Shown: positions 16,138-25,441, counted from the first letter of the stretch. The stretch: 64,000 nt of DNA from Candidatus Binatus soli (GCA_002479255.1 DLMJ01000044.1:1-64000); one strand, 5' to 3'. Numbers and translations: made by a program. Notes: generated by a model from the sequence alone, not told the origin.

Positions 16138-17397
16138 ATGAACTACTTCGAATACCGCAACGATCAGCTTTATGCCGAGGACGTGCCGATCGCCGATTTG
16201 GCGCGGCGAATCAACACGCCTTTTTTCGTATATAGCGCGCGCACGCTCAGGCGGCATTTCCGGGTCTTCGACGAGGCCTTCGCCGGCACCGACCATTTGG
16301 TCTGCTACGCGATGAAGGCGCTCTCGAATCTGAGCATCCTGAAATTGTTCGCCTCGATGGGCGCGGGATTCGATATCGTCTCCGTCGGCGAGCTGATGCG
16401 ATGCCTGCGAATCGGTGCGGACCCCCGCAAGATTGTCTTCTCCGGCGTCGGCAAGACCGACGAGGAGATTGCGGCTGCGCTCGAAGCCGGCATCCTGATG
16501 ATCAACGTCGAGTCGCGCCCGGAACTGCATCGCGTGGCTGAGGTCGCGGGCCGGATGAAGCATCGCGCACCGGTCAGCCTGCGCGTGAATCCCGATCTCG
16601 ATCCGGGCACGCATCCGCACATTTCCACCGGCCATCGCGACAGCAAGTTTGGCGTACCGCTCTCGCAGGTGGACGAATACTACGCGGAAGCGAGCGCGCT
16701 GGCGCAGCTTGAAATCGTCGGTCTGAGCACGCATATCGGCTCGCAGATAACCGAGATGGCGCCGTTTGCCGAAGCGGGACGGAAGGTTGCCGCGATTGTC
16801 GGCCGGCTCCGCAGCGCGGGAATCGCGCTCAAGTATCTGGATCTCGGCGGCGGTCTCGGAATCCCCTATCAGGAGCAGCCGCCGCTGCCCTCGGAATACG
16901 CGCGCGCTCTGCTGAAGCCGGTCGCGGGTCTTGGGCTCAAGATAATCACCGAGCCGGGACGTGTTATGGTCGGCAACGCGGGCGTGTTTGTGACGCGAGT
17001 CCTCTACAACAAGGAGACCGACGTGAAACGCTTTGTCGTTATCGACGGCGCGATGAACGATTTGATCCGCCCCGTGCTTTACCAGGCATATCACGCAATC
17101 GTTCCCGTCGATCGCCGGATGCCCGGCAAGACCGTGACGGCAGACATCGTCGGTCCGGTTTGCGAGAGCGGCGATTTCTTCGCGCGCGAGCGCGAGATGG
17201 CTGAGCCCGCGGAGGGTGACTTGCTCGCCGTGATGAGCGCCGGCGCTTATGGCTTCGTCATGTCGTCGAACTACAATAGTCGCCCGCGCGCGCCCGAGGT
17301 CATCGTCGACGGCGCCGAAGTGCACGTGATTCGCGAGCGCGAGAGCTTCGAGGACCTGATCCGCGGCGAACATATCGTCAGCCTCAAGCCGGCGTGA
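16138..17397 (+). CDS. lysA: Diaminopimelate decarboxylase
   Basis: LysA decarboxylates meso-diaminopimelate to lysine. It is a fold-III PLP enzyme of 419 residues: the PLP lysine is in CYAMKALSNLSIL, then GAGFDIVSVGEL, GLSTHIGSQITE, LDLGGGLGIPY, EPGRVMVGNAG and the C-terminal PVCESGDFFA with the active-site Cys. The stretch before it (16015-16137) contains an AT-rich patch TATGATAAAAA, a possible extra promoter. It is followed 15 bases later by dapF. Confidence 0.96.
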   Translation: MNYFEYRNDQLYAEDVPIADLARRINTPFFVYSARTLRRHFRVFDEAFAGTDHLVCYAMKALSNLSILKLFASMGAGFDIVSVGELMRCLRIGADPRKIVFSGVGKTDEEIAAALEAGILMINVESRPELHRVAEVAGRMKHRAPVSLRVNPDLDPGTHPHISTGHRDSKFGVPLSQVDEYYAEASALAQLEIVGLSTHIGSQITEMAPFAEAGRKVAAIVGRLRSAGIALKYLDLGGGLGIPYQEQPPLPSEYARALLKPVAGLGLKIITEPGRVMVGNAGVFVTRVLYNKETDVKRFVVIDGAMNDLIRPVLYQAYHAIVPVDRRMPGKTVTADIVGPVCESGDFFAREREMAEPAEGDLLAVMSAGAYGFVMSSNYNSRPRAPEVIVDGAEVHVIRERESFEDLIRGEHIVSLKPA

Positions 17398-17412
17398 GAG
17401 CGCACAAACGCG

Positions 17413-18303
17413 ATGGCAACGCTCGAATTCACCAAGATGCACGGATGCGGCAACGACTATATCTACATCGTTGCTTTGCGCGCGCGTCCCGCCGATCCTT
17501 CCGCACTTTCAGTTAAGCTTTCCGACCGCCACTTTGGCGTAGGCGGCGACGGTTTGATCATGCTCGCGCCGTCAAGCAACGCCGATATACGAATGGAGAT
17601 GTACAACGCGGACGGAAGCCGCGGCCGCATGTGCGGCAACGGAATCCGATGCCTTGCGCGGCTCGCCTTTGAGCGCGGCCTTGTGCGCGCGAATCCGATG
17701 GTTGTGGAGACCGACGCCGGGCTCAAGACGGTCGAGCTGCGGCTGGAAGCCCGCCGCGTGGTCGGCGCGACGGTCGATATGGGCGAGCCGATTCTCGAAG
17801 GCCGCGACATCCCGGTCAATGCCGTCGGCCGAATTATAGACTATCCGCTGGATGTCGCAGGCATGCGCGAGTCGATCACGGCGGTATCGATGGGCAATCC
17901 GCATTGCGTCGTGTTCGTTGCCGATGACGGCGTATTCAAGCTGCCGGATCGTGACTTCGCGGAACTGGGCCGCAAGTTCGAGCATCATCCGTTCTTTCCC
18001 CGCCGCGTAAATACCGAGTTCGTCAGGGCCGCGTCGCGCCGCAATCTCAGGATGCGCGTGTGGGAGTGCGGCTCGGGCGAGACTTGGGCCTGCGGCACTG
18101 GAGCATGCGCGGCACTGGTCGCGGCGGTTCTGACAAATCACTCCGAGCGGACCGCGACGGTAGAGTTGCGCGGCGGCAATCTTGAAATCGAATGGCGCGC
18201 CGACGGAGCCGATGCGAATCACGTCTTCATGACCGGCAACGCCGTCGAGGTTTTTCGTGGCGAGGTCGAGCTGGGCGCGGACGAGATGGTCCCGGTGAGT
18301 TGA
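17413..18303 (+). CDS. dapF: Diaminopimelate epimerase
   Basis: DapF interconverts LL- and meso-diaminopimelate for lysine and peptidoglycan. The two catalytic cysteines are in MCGNGIRCLARL and ACGTGACAAL. KMHGCGNDYIYI near the N-terminus and GNPHCVVFV are also diagnostic. The 296-residue length is slightly above average. It lies between lysA and dapA in one direction with short gaps. Confidence 0.96.
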   Translation: MATLEFTKMHGCGNDYIYIVALRARPADPSALSVKLSDRHFGVGGDGLIMLAPSSNADIRMEMYNADGSRGRMCGNGIRCLARLAFERGLVRANPMVVETDAGLKTVELRLEARRVVGATVDMGEPILEGRDIPVNAVGRIIDYPLDVAGMRESITAVSMGNPHCVVFVADDGVFKLPDRDFAELGRKFEHHPFFPRRVNTEFVRAASRRNLRMRVWECGSGETWACGTGACAALVAAVLTNHSERTATVELRGGNLEIEWRADGADANHVFMTGNAVEVFRGEVELGADEMVPVS

Positions 18304-18325
18304 ATAAAGCGGGAGGCTTCGAACG

Positions 18326-19198
18326 ATGTTCAATGGCGCGCTGACTGCTCTCGTAACGCCGTTTCGCGATGGCGAGGTGGACGCGCCGGCGTTGCGCGAC
18401 CTTATCGAATGGCAGATTCAGAGCGGAATCGACGGGCTGGTCCCGTGCGGCTCGACCGGGGAATCCGCCACGCTCACGCACGCCGAGCATAACAACGTAA
18501 TCAAGCTCACGATCGAGCAGGCGCGAAAGCGCGTCCCGGTAATTGCGGGCACCGGCTCGAACTCGACTGCGGAAGCTATTCGGCTGACCGCGGCTGCGCG
18601 CGAAATGGGTGCGGACGGCGCGCTGTTGCTATCGCCCTATTACAACAAGCCCACCCAGGACGGCATCTTCAGGCACTACAAGATGATCGCGGCGAGCGTG
18701 GATATCCCGCTGTTCGTGTACAACATTCCCGGTCGCACGGCCTCGAACATCGCGCCCGAGACCTTTGCCCGACTCAGCGAAATCAAGAACATCGTTGGCG
18801 TCAAGGAGGCGTCGGGCTCGATGGATCAGTCGTCGGATATCCTCAAGATGTGCGGCGACCGGCTCGCGATCTTTTCCGGCGACGACGGCTTGACGCTGCC
18901 GCTGATCGCGCTTGGCGCCAAGGGCGTGATCTCGACGTGCGGCAACGTGGTTCCGCGCGAGATGCGCGATCTTGCGGCAGCCGCGCTCGGGGGTGATTTC
19001 GTGAAGGCGCGCGAGATCCATTACCGATTGATCCCGCTGATACGTGCGCTGTTCGTCGAAACGAATCCGATTCCCGTCAAGCAGGCGCTCGCGTTCATGG
19101 GCAAGTGCGCCAACGAGTTGCGGATGCCGTTGGTAACGATGACAGCAGGCCCCGCGGAGAAGTTGCGCATCGCGATGAAGGAACTCCGCCTCGTCTGA
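18326..19198 (+). CDS. dapA: 4-hydroxy-tetrahydrodipicolinate synthase
   Basis: DapA condenses pyruvate and aspartate semialdehyde. The 290-residue TIM barrel shows GALTALVTPF, the GSTGESATL loop, Tyr in FVYNIPGRT and the Schiff-base lysine in IVGVKEASGS, followed by SGDDGLTLP. dapB, often next to dapA, is absent from the window. It ends the arginine-lysine run. Confidence 0.96.
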   Translation: MFNGALTALVTPFRDGEVDAPALRDLIEWQIQSGIDGLVPCGSTGESATLTHAEHNNVIKLTIEQARKRVPVIAGTGSNSTAEAIRLTAAAREMGADGALLLSPYYNKPTQDGIFRHYKMIAASVDIPLFVYNIPGRTASNIAPETFARLSEIKNIVGVKEASGSMDQSSDILKMCGDRLAIFSGDDGLTLPLIALGAKGVISTCGNVVPREMRDLAAAALGGDFVKAREIHYRLIPLIRALFVETNPIPVKQALAFMGKCANELRMPLVTMTAGPAEKLRIAMKELRLV

Positions 19199-19312
19199 TC
19201 GCTCATTGGTCGCGGGAGGTTCGTTTCTGTTCGTATTGCCGCAGTTCGTGGCACGGAGAGTCAGGAACCAGACGCCGGGTGCGAACGCGAATTTCTGGCT
19301 GGGGAGAACCCG

Positions 19313-20071
19313 ATGACTTTTGTATGGCTGGCATTTTTTGACGCTTTGTTGGCTATCGCGCTGATCGCGGCAGGAATTGTCGGCGCGCACTTCTACCTGA
19401 TAGAGCCGGTCGTAGGTTTCGGGCTGTTCGGTCTCGGGGTTTTTCTTAGCGTCCTGGGTTTGCTAGTCGGTCTCCTCGCAATTTTCCTGACGCGGAAGCC
19501 TCAACTGGCAGCCGGGCGCAATCGGGCCTTGTTGGCCACAGTGGTATGCGCGCTGATCGCGCTGCCGATGATCGTTACAATCCTACTCAGTCTGAAGTAC
19601 CCGCCCATCAACGACATCACGACAGATTTCGACAATCCGCCCGAGTTCGTCTTCGCCCAAAGGCTGCAGCATGAAGCGAGGCGCGACATGAAATACGACA
19701 AGGCGAAGTACGCGGATAGGCAGCAGGCGGGTTACGGGCCGATCGGTCCGATCAAGGAGCGCCTCGAACCGTCGGCGGAATTCGAGCGCGTAACAGAGGT
19801 CGCCCACGCCGCGCCTGCGTGGAAGATTACCTATTCCGATCCGGCCAGGAATACGCTCGAGGTCGTCGCGACTTCGCGGCTGTTCCATTTCCAGGATGAT
19901 GTCGTGATCCAGATTCGGCCGACTCCCGACGGCGTAAGCCTGATCGAGATGCGCTCGAAATCGCGCGACGGGATCGGCGATTTCGGCGTCAACGCCCGGC
20001 GTATCCGGCGTTTCTTTGATCGCGTCGCACTCGCCCGCGGCAAGGTCAACCCTCAAGAGGAACTGCCGTAA
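19313..20071 (+). CDS. DUF1499 family membrane protein
   Basis: The 252-residue product has three predicted membrane helices in the first 100 residues (WLAFFDALLAIALIAAG, VGFGLFGLGVFLSVLG, ALLATVVCALIALPM). A soluble C-terminal DUF1499 domain follows: PPINDITTDFDNPP and the family end motif RSKSRDGIGDFGVNARR. No biochemical function is known for DUF1499. It is separated from dapA by 114 bases with its own GGGGAGA-type ribosome site, so it may be transcribed separately. Confidence 0.88.
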   Translation: MTFVWLAFFDALLAIALIAAGIVGAHFYLIEPVVGFGLFGLGVFLSVLGLLVGLLAIFLTRKPQLAAGRNRALLATVVCALIALPMIVTILLSLKYPPINDITTDFDNPPEFVFAQRLQHEARRDMKYDKAKYADRQQAGYGPIGPIKERLEPSAEFERVTEVAHAAPAWKITYSDPARNTLEVVATSRLFHFQDDVVIQIRPTPDGVSLIEMRSKSRDGIGDFGVNARRIRRFFDRVALARGKVNPQEELP

Positions 20072-20090
20072 GGGCGCGAACGAATCTGCG

Positions 20091-21029
20091 CTATTGCTTG
20101 AGCGCGCGAATCGTCCGCATCACGGCGGCGTTGCGATCTTCATTGACCGGATTCGTGAACACGATCGCAGTGCCGATTCCCTGCGCGCATAGCTCCTGCA
20201 GTCGCTCGCGAACGCGCGCTTCCGAGCCGACCAGCAGGGTCGCATCGATCAGTTCGTTGCTGACCGCCTTGACGGCCGCGTCGCCGTCCCGCCCCGCAGC
20301 GCGAATAGCTGCGATTTCCCGCTCGAATCCAGAATGCGCCATCATGTTGCCGTAGAACCTGAGCGCGCCGTAGCGTGACAGGAGCTTGCGCGCGGGACGA
20401 CGCGCGGCTTCGAGATCGTCCGAAATGAACGCGGTGGCGAATAGCGCAGCCTCGATCTGTTTGGGATCGCGGCCGCCGATCCGTGCGCCCTCGGCCAACT
20501 CGCCGAGCGCTTCCTTGACCCGCGCCGGCGGAAAGAAGTTGAAAATGACGCCGTCTCCGATTTCGCCGGCCAGCTTCACCATCGGGCGCGATACCCCCGC
20601 CAGATAAAGTGGCAGCTTCGCGCTGACGCGCGGCCCGGTCTTGCCCCCGTCGAGCGCGGCGCGAACAGTCTTCACCGTTTCGCGCATCCTGATCAGCGGT
20701 ATTCCCATTTCGATTCCCAGCGCGGAATTGCTCTCGCGATGGCCCGTGCCGAGACCGAGGATAAATCGTCCGCCGGTGAATTCCTGGACCGCGGCGGCTT
20801 CATTGGCGAGCAGATTCGGATGGCGCAGATAGATGTTCGTGATCGCAGTGCCGAGTTTGATTCGCTTGGTGTGAAGTCCGAGCGCGAGCGAGCACGCAAT
20901 CGAGTCGTTGTTCGCCTCGGTCATGAAGACGCCCGAAAAGCCCGCGTCCTCCGCCGCCCGCGACCATTCGATCAGGCGAGCCGGCGGGCTGTCGGGAAGT
21001 ATTGTGCAAGCAAGTGCAGTTTTGGCCAT
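20091..21029 (-). CDS. LLM-class flavin/F420-dependent oxidoreductase
   Basis: A 312-residue bacterial-luciferase-like TIM barrel. Segments such as WSRAAEDAGFSGVFMTEANND, IKLGTAITNIYLRHP and GRFILGLGTGHRESN are typical of F420-dependent methylene-tetrahydromethanopterin-reductase-like enzymes. The substrate cannot be told from sequence. It converges with the DUF1499 gene and stands alone on its strand. The neighbourhood has another LLM protein and a deazaflavin-type nitroreductase, which suggests that the organism makes F420. Confidence 0.85.
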   Translation of the reverse strand: MAKTALACTILPDSPPARLIEWSRAAEDAGFSGVFMTEANNDSIACSLALGLHTKRIKLGTAITNIYLRHPNLLANEAAAVQEFTGGRFILGLGTGHRESNSALGIEMGIPLIRMRETVKTVRAALDGGKTGPRVSAKLPLYLAGVSRPMVKLAGEIGDGVIFNFFPPARVKEALGELAEGARIGGRDPKQIEAALFATAFISDDLEAARRPARKLLSRYGALRFYGNMMAHSGFEREIAAIRAAGRDGDAAVKAVSNELIDATLLVGSEARVRERLQELCAQGIGTAIVFTNPVNEDRNAAVMRTIRALKQ

Positions 21030-21241
21030 GATGAATTTTCCTTGACTTGAAGCGACACTTTCATCAAGCAGCAGTTTCCGTCAAGCCGTGTGCCCGCCGG
21101 AACCGGAGCGTTGTGCCGCCGAGCCCAAGAGTTAGTTGCGTTCGCTGGACTTATTGGGCTGCGGCATCGTACAGGTAATGCGGATTGCCAACGATGGGGC
21201 CGCTTTTCCCGGGTCACATCTCAACCTGGAGGACGAATGCG

Positions 21242-21658
21242 ATGAAACGAATTGCTGTGGCATTGATCGCGACAAGTATGCTGATGACCGCGGTGAGTGT
21301 GGGACTCGCAAAAGATCTTTCTTCGGCCGGGATCGAAGAGGCGTTCATTGATGGGGTCGGGACCTGCGGTCCGTCGAGCAACGTCGCGGGCTCGCTCGGC
21401 AAGAGTGACGATGCGCAGGTGAAGATTGCGCTTCGCAACGCGTTGATTACTGAAGCCGCTGACGACGCCGCCGCGGTCGCGGGCTCCAACAAGGCGCACA
21501 GCGACTGCATCAGGAAGGAACTCACGTCGCGCGGATTGTCTGACAACGATATGGCCGCGCTGCCCTATTGCGTTAAGCACGACTGGCCGGATCCGTTCAC
21601 CAGCCTCGGCGTGTGCGTGAAGAGTCACAGCCGCCTCGAGGGCGCGCTGAAGAAGTAG
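21242..21658 (+). CDS. Small secreted protein of unknown function
   Basis: A 138-residue product with a signal peptide (MKRIAVALIATSMLMTAVSV, cleavage near GLA). The mature part has four cysteines (VGTCGPSS, DCIRKEL, PYCVKHD, GVCVKSHS), so two disulfides are possible. No family was recognised. The start is fixed by GGAGGA ending about ten bases upstream; an in-frame ATG at 21185 lacks such a site and would spoil the signal peptide. It stands alone between the LLM gene and hisH. Confidence 0.72.
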   Translation: MKRIAVALIATSMLMTAVSVGLAKDLSSAGIEEAFIDGVGTCGPSSNVAGSLGKSDDAQVKIALRNALITEAADDAAAVAGSNKAHSDCIRKELTSRGLSDNDMAALPYCVKHDWPDPFTSLGVCVKSHSRLEGALKK

Positions 21659-21850
21659 TCGCGCACATACGCTTGCTGAATGACGATTCGAACATCGGCG
21701 CGTTCCATCGCGGAGCGCGCCGATGCCGTCTTCCGTTCCTTCCCCGGCTTTCTTTCACCAATTGCTCGAGATGCTGAAACCCCAGCAGCCTGGACCGAGC
21801 CTTGGGTGGCGATGCGCCTCCAGCTATGATCGGCTTCTCCGGATGGAGCC

Positions 21851-22471
21851 ATGATCGCAATCGTCGATTACAAAGCCGGCAACCTCACCAGCGTTCAGCG
21901 CGCGCTCGAATTCCTCGGCCATCAATCCGAGATAACCGATCGCGCCGAGCGCATCGTCGCCGCCGATCGCGTAATCCTGCCGGGCGTCGGAGCCGCCGGC
22001 GCCACGATGGAAAATCTGCGCACGCTCGGACTCGTCGAAGTTCTCCGCAACGGCGTAGCCCGCGCCGGCAAACCATTCCTGGGCATCTGCATCGGCATCC
22101 AGGTGCTGCTCGATCGCAGCGAAGAGGACGATGCCGATTGCCTCGGCATTATCGCCGGTCGCGTGGTGCGCTATCCGCGCTCGATTGACGGCCGTACCCT
22201 CAAGGTCCCGCAAATCGGATGGAACCGCGTGCGCCAGACGCGGCCTCATCGAGTCTTTGCCGGCGTGCCCGACAACACCCACTTCTATTTCGTCAATTCG
22301 TATTATCCGATTCCCGACGACCCCTCGATGGCGATTGCCGCTTCCGACTACGGCATTCCGTTCACCGCGGCCGTCGCGTGCGGCAACGTGCTCGCGACTC
22401 AATTCCATCTCGAAAAGAGCGGTGCGGCCGGCCTCAAACTGCTCGACAACTTCTGCCGGCTGAGTTGCTGA
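21851..22471 (+). CDS. hisH: Imidazole glycerol phosphate synthase, glutaminase subunit
   Basis: HisH hydrolyses glutamine and passes ammonia to HisF. The class I amidotransferase triad is visible: Cys80 in FLGICIGIQ, His and Glu in TQFHLEKSG; VILPGVGAAG forms the oxyanion strand, and THFYFVNSYY is conserved. The 206-residue size is normal. hisF follows with a two-base gap. No other histidine genes are in the window. Confidence 0.95.
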   Translation: MIAIVDYKAGNLTSVQRALEFLGHQSEITDRAERIVAADRVILPGVGAAGATMENLRTLGLVEVLRNGVARAGKPFLGICIGIQVLLDRSEEDDADCLGIIAGRVVRYPRSIDGRTLKVPQIGWNRVRQTRPHRVFAGVPDNTHFYFVNSYYPIPDDPSMAIAASDYGIPFTAAVACGNVLATQFHLEKSGAAGLKLLDNFCRLSC

Positions 22472-22473
22472 CG

Positions 22474-23274
22474 ATGCTCGCGAAACGAATCATCCCATGC
22501 CTCGATGTCCGTGAAGGGAAGGTCACCAAGGGCGTGCGCTTCCTTAAGAACGTCGATGTGGGCGATCCGGTCGCGATGGCGCGCTACTATTACAATGAGG
22601 GCGCCGACGAGATCGTCTTCTACGACATCACCGCATCCAACGAGCGCCGCGGCATCATGCTCGACGTGGTGCGCGCGGTCGCGCGCGAAATTTTCATTCC
22701 CTTCAGCGTTGGCGGCGGGCTTCGCACCCTCGAAGACATGCGCGCCGTCCTGCTCGCGGGCGCCGAGAAAGTCTCGATCGACTCCGGCGCGGTTCGCAAT
22801 CCCGCGCTTATCTCCCAGGGCGCGCGCGCGTTCGGCAGCCAATGCGTAGTGCTCTCGATGCAAGTGAAAAAAACCGGCGCACGTCCTGACGTGCCGACCG
22901 GTTACGAAGTCGTGATCGACGGCGGACGTCAGCCCACCGGCCGCGACGCGCTGGCATGGTCGCGCGAGGGCGAGCGGCTTGGCGCCGGTGAGCTGTGCAT
23001 CAACTCGATCGATCGCGACGGCACCAAGCTCGGTTACGATCTCGAGATCACGCGCCGCATCAGCGAAGCCGTTTCGATCCCCGTGATCGCGTCCGGCGGC
23101 GCCGGCGAACCGGCCCATCTGCGCGACGCGTTCACCATCGGCCTCGCCGACGCCGCTATCGTCGCATCCATCGTTCATTATGGAGAGCATCCGATACCCG
23201 CGCTGAAGTCATATCTCAAACGCAACGGCGTCGAGATTCGCGACGCCGTCACGGTCGACCTGGCCCCACGATGA
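22474..23274 (+). CDS. hisF: Imidazole glycerol phosphate synthase, cyclase subunit
   Basis: HisF uses ammonia from HisH to cyclise PRFAR to imidazole glycerol phosphate and AICAR. The barrel has both catalytic aspartates, in IIPCLDVREG near the start and in INSIDRDGTK, plus FSVGGGLRTLEDM and VIASGGAGEP. ATG at 22474 gives the canonical start; the frame is open earlier inside hisH. At 266 residues it is slightly longer than typical. Its stop overlaps ribH as ATGA. Confidence 0.95.
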   Translation: MLAKRIIPCLDVREGKVTKGVRFLKNVDVGDPVAMARYYYNEGADEIVFYDITASNERRGIMLDVVRAVAREIFIPFSVGGGLRTLEDMRAVLLAGAEKVSIDSGAVRNPALISQGARAFGSQCVVLSMQVKKTGARPDVPTGYEVVIDGGRQPTGRDALAWSREGERLGAGELCINSIDRDGTKLGYDLEITRRISEAVSIPVIASGGAGEPAHLRDAFTIGLADAAIVASIVHYGEHPIPALKSYLKRNGVEIRDAVTVDLAPR

Positions 23275-23684
23275 AAATCGCGTTCGTAGTTTCGGAGTTC
23301 AACTCCGAGGTGACCATGCCGATGGAGGAGCGGGCGCGCCGCCACGCCGAGTCGCTCGGGGTCGAGGTCGCGCGCGTGGTCCGCGTTCCCGGCGTGTACG
23401 ACATGGGGCCGGTCGTAAAAGCTCTCCTCAAACGCCGAGAAATCGCCGGCGTGGTGATGATCGGCGCGGTGATCAAGGGTGAGACCAATCACGACGAGCT
23501 GATCTCGCATGCGATCGCCGACGCCGGCATCCGGCTCTCGATCGAGTTTGACAAGCCGGTCGGTCTCGCCATCACCGGCCCCGGCATGACTGACGATCAG
23601 GCCGTCGCGCGAATCGACAACGCCAAAAACGGCGTCGAGGCTGTGGTCCGCGTCGCTCGCGCGCTCAAGGAAATTCGCGGTTAG
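23271..23684 (+). CDS. ribH: 6,7-dimethyl-8-ribityllumazine synthase, archaeal-like short form
   Basis: RibH makes the lumazine precursor of riboflavin. The 137-residue protein begins directly with MKIAFVVSEFNSEVT, lacking the longer N-terminus of most bacterial enzymes. It has RVPGVYDMGPVVKALL, GAVIKGETNHDEL with the catalytic His, and ends with GPGMTDDQAVARI, which is characteristic of archaeal sequences. The ATG overlaps the hisF stop, so it is translated with hisHF. Family assignment is firm; the archaeal affinity is from motif memory. Confidence 0.85.
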   Translation: MKIAFVVSEFNSEVTMPMEERARRHAESLGVEVARVVRVPGVYDMGPVVKALLKRREIAGVVMIGAVIKGETNHDELISHAIADAGIRLSIEFDKPVGLAITGPGMTDDQAVARIDNAKNGVEAVVRVARALKEIRG

Positions 23685-23728
23685 CTCCCGATCGCTCCAC
23701 AGGTGTTGAGAAACCGATCCGCTCCTCG

Positions 23729-23757
23729 TTGAGAGCGTGCCCCCGACTCCCTATACT
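23729..23757 (+). promoter_or_regulatory. Sigma-70-type promoter for the MerR-TPR gene
   Basis: TTGAGA at 23729-23734 and TATACT at 23752-23757 are separated by 17 bases; each matches the consensus at five of six positions. The expected start of transcription is about 23764, only some 14 bases before the ATG, so the leader would be very short. Confidence 0.6.
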
Positions 23758-23777
23758 CTTCGACGTTGGGATTGAAG

Positions 23778-24599
23778 ATGGTAGAGGCGGGCGGCGGGGA
23801 CAAAACTTTTTCCACGCGCACGGCTGCGAGAATTCTCGCGGTCACTCCCGAGCGTATTCGCTACTGGGTCAAGCACAATCTTGTGCGCCCGCTGAATTCA
23901 GGCGGCCGCAAGTATCGTTTCGCGTTCAACGATCTGCTCGAGATGCGCATGGCCAAGGAACTGCTCGGCAGCCGCCAGCATATCGATCCGATCCAGCGAT
24001 GTATCGAGCGGGTGCGCGCGCTCGTCGATCCGGAGCGCTCAGTCACGTCGCTGAAACTCGTCAATGACGAAGGCCGCATTGTAGTGCGCGACGGTCCCTC
24101 GCTGATCGAGGCTGAGACGGGACAGTTGTTGCTCGACTTCGACCGCAGCTATCAGCCCGGCAAGGTCGAGGACGGTTTCGGCCCCGCCCGCGTGCGCGAG
24201 CGCTTCGAGGAGGCGCGCCGGGTCGCCGACGAGGATCCGCTCCGCGCGCTCACCATCTACAGCGAGCTCGTCGGCCGCGAGCCCGGCAACTTCGAGGCGC
24301 ATCTGCGCCTGGCCACGATGCTCGAACGCGAGGGCGACCTCGGCGGCGCGCTCCGCCATCTGCTCGGCGCGGCCGCGATCGTTCCCGCCAGCGCCGACGT
24401 CCACCTGAAGCTCGGCCTGCTCTACCGCAAGAAGGACGAGCATCAGAATGCGCTGCGAAGTTTTTTGCGCACGCTGGAATGCGATCCCGCCAACGTCGAG
24501 GCCCATCGCAACGCCGCCGAGGTGTACGAAACGATGGGCCGCAAACGCGACTCGCAGCGCCATCTGAGCGCCATCCATCGTTTGATCAAAGGCGACTGA
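23778..24599 (+). CDS. MerR-type DNA-binding domain fused to TPR repeats
   Basis: The 273-residue protein has a MerR-like winged helix at the start (TAARILAVTPERIRYWVKHN, RKYRFAFNDLLEMRMAKELL) followed from about residue 135 by TPR motifs (RALTIYSELVGREPGNFEAH, HLKLGLLYRKKDEHQNAL, VEAHRNAAEVYETMGRK). MerR-TPR proteins occur in myxobacterial and related genomes; their targets are mostly unknown. ATG at 23778 was chosen over an in-frame TTG at 23766. The promoter at 23729-23757 supports a separate transcript. Confidence 0.82.
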   Translation: MVEAGGGDKTFSTRTAARILAVTPERIRYWVKHNLVRPLNSGGRKYRFAFNDLLEMRMAKELLGSRQHIDPIQRCIERVRALVDPERSVTSLKLVNDEGRIVVRDGPSLIEAETGQLLLDFDRSYQPGKVEDGFGPARVRERFEEARRVADEDPLRALTIYSELVGREPGNFEAHLRLATMLEREGDLGGALRHLLGAAAIVPASADVHLKLGLLYRKKDEHQNALRSFLRTLECDPANVEAHRNAAEVYETMGRKRDSQRHLSAIHRLIKGD

Positions 24600-24667
24600 T
24601 CGCCCCAACCGCCGGCGCTCGCGCCGCGTGTTGAATCAGCGCAACTCGCGGCGATAAGCTCGCTCCT

Positions 24668-25006
24668 ATGCCGCGCGATTCGCTCAAACCGATCGACATC
24701 CTGCGCCACGAACTGAAAGCGTTGCGCTTCATTCTCGACAACTATCACTCAGGCAAACTCGGCGCCGGCGGCCTTCCGCCGCGCGAGGATTTCCAATCCG
24801 CGCAAGGCCGCATGCTCTACGATTCGATCGTCGAATCTCCCGACCGCCAGGCCGCCGAGCGCGCGATTGCAAAGCTCGAACTCGACGACGTTGACATCGA
24901 TTCGTTCCTGCACCTGAGCGGCGAGCACTACTACACCTATCCGGCGCTGGTCCGTCAGCGCGCGGCGGCTATTCGCACGGGCAAGCTCACGGTCGAAGGC
25001 GCGTGA
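24668..25006 (+). CDS. Conserved hypothetical protein, DnaB N-terminal-like helical pattern
   Basis: A 112-residue mostly helical, soluble protein. The segment from AQGRMLYDSIVESPDR through ELDDVDIDSFLHLSGEHY to YPALVRQRAAAIRTG recalls helical N-terminal domains of replicative helicases, but similarity is too weak to name it. Its stop overlaps the next gene's start as GTGA, so the two are translationally coupled and probably work together. Confidence 0.65.
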   Translation: MPRDSLKPIDILRHELKALRFILDNYHSGKLGAGGLPPREDFQSAQGRMLYDSIVESPDRQAAERAIAKLELDDVDIDSFLHLSGEHYYTYPALVRQRAAAIRTGKLTVEGA

Positions 25007-25353
25007 GTTCTTCGATCCCCAAAGAGCTCCATCTGCTCCTCGATTCTGCGGGCGCGCTGATCGTATTTCAGGAAAAAGGCGCGCCGTGGGCCGGCGTGCT
25101 CGCGTTCTCCAGCGAGGATCAAGCTCGCGAATTCTGCCGCATCAGCAATCTCGACGCTGCCGAAGTCGCTGCGATTTCGGCCGGCGATCCCCAGGCCGTC
25201 GCCGGTCTGATCACCTCGATCAAGCGGTGCGCCATCCGCAACCTCCTGCTCGATCTCGACTACAAGACCGGCGCCTGCACGCAAATCGACTTCGTGGGCG
25301 ACTCTTTCGGCGACCCGATTGCCCGCCGACTGACGCCACGAGGCAAGCACTGA
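25003..25353 (+). CDS. Conserved hypothetical protein coupled to the preceding gene
   Basis: A 116-residue soluble protein starting at GTG 25003. It reads KELHLLLDSAGALIVFQEKG, APWAGVLAFSSEDQAREFC and later LLLDLDYKTGACTQIDFVGD. The alternation of strands and helices resembles small SseB-like domains, but this is not a firm match. The four-base overlap with the upstream gene indicates co-translation. Function unknown. Confidence 0.65.
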   Translation: MSSSIPKELHLLLDSAGALIVFQEKGAPWAGVLAFSSEDQAREFCRISNLDAAEVAAISAGDPQAVAGLITSIKRCAIRNLLLDLDYKTGACTQIDFVGDSFGDPIARRLTPRGKH

Positions 25354-25441
25354 CTACGCAGCGCAATTTATCTGCGGTCCGCTCACTGAAAAACGGCGCC
25401 GCGACGCCGCGCCAATTCACTCCGCCCCTTCATCGCTAAAT

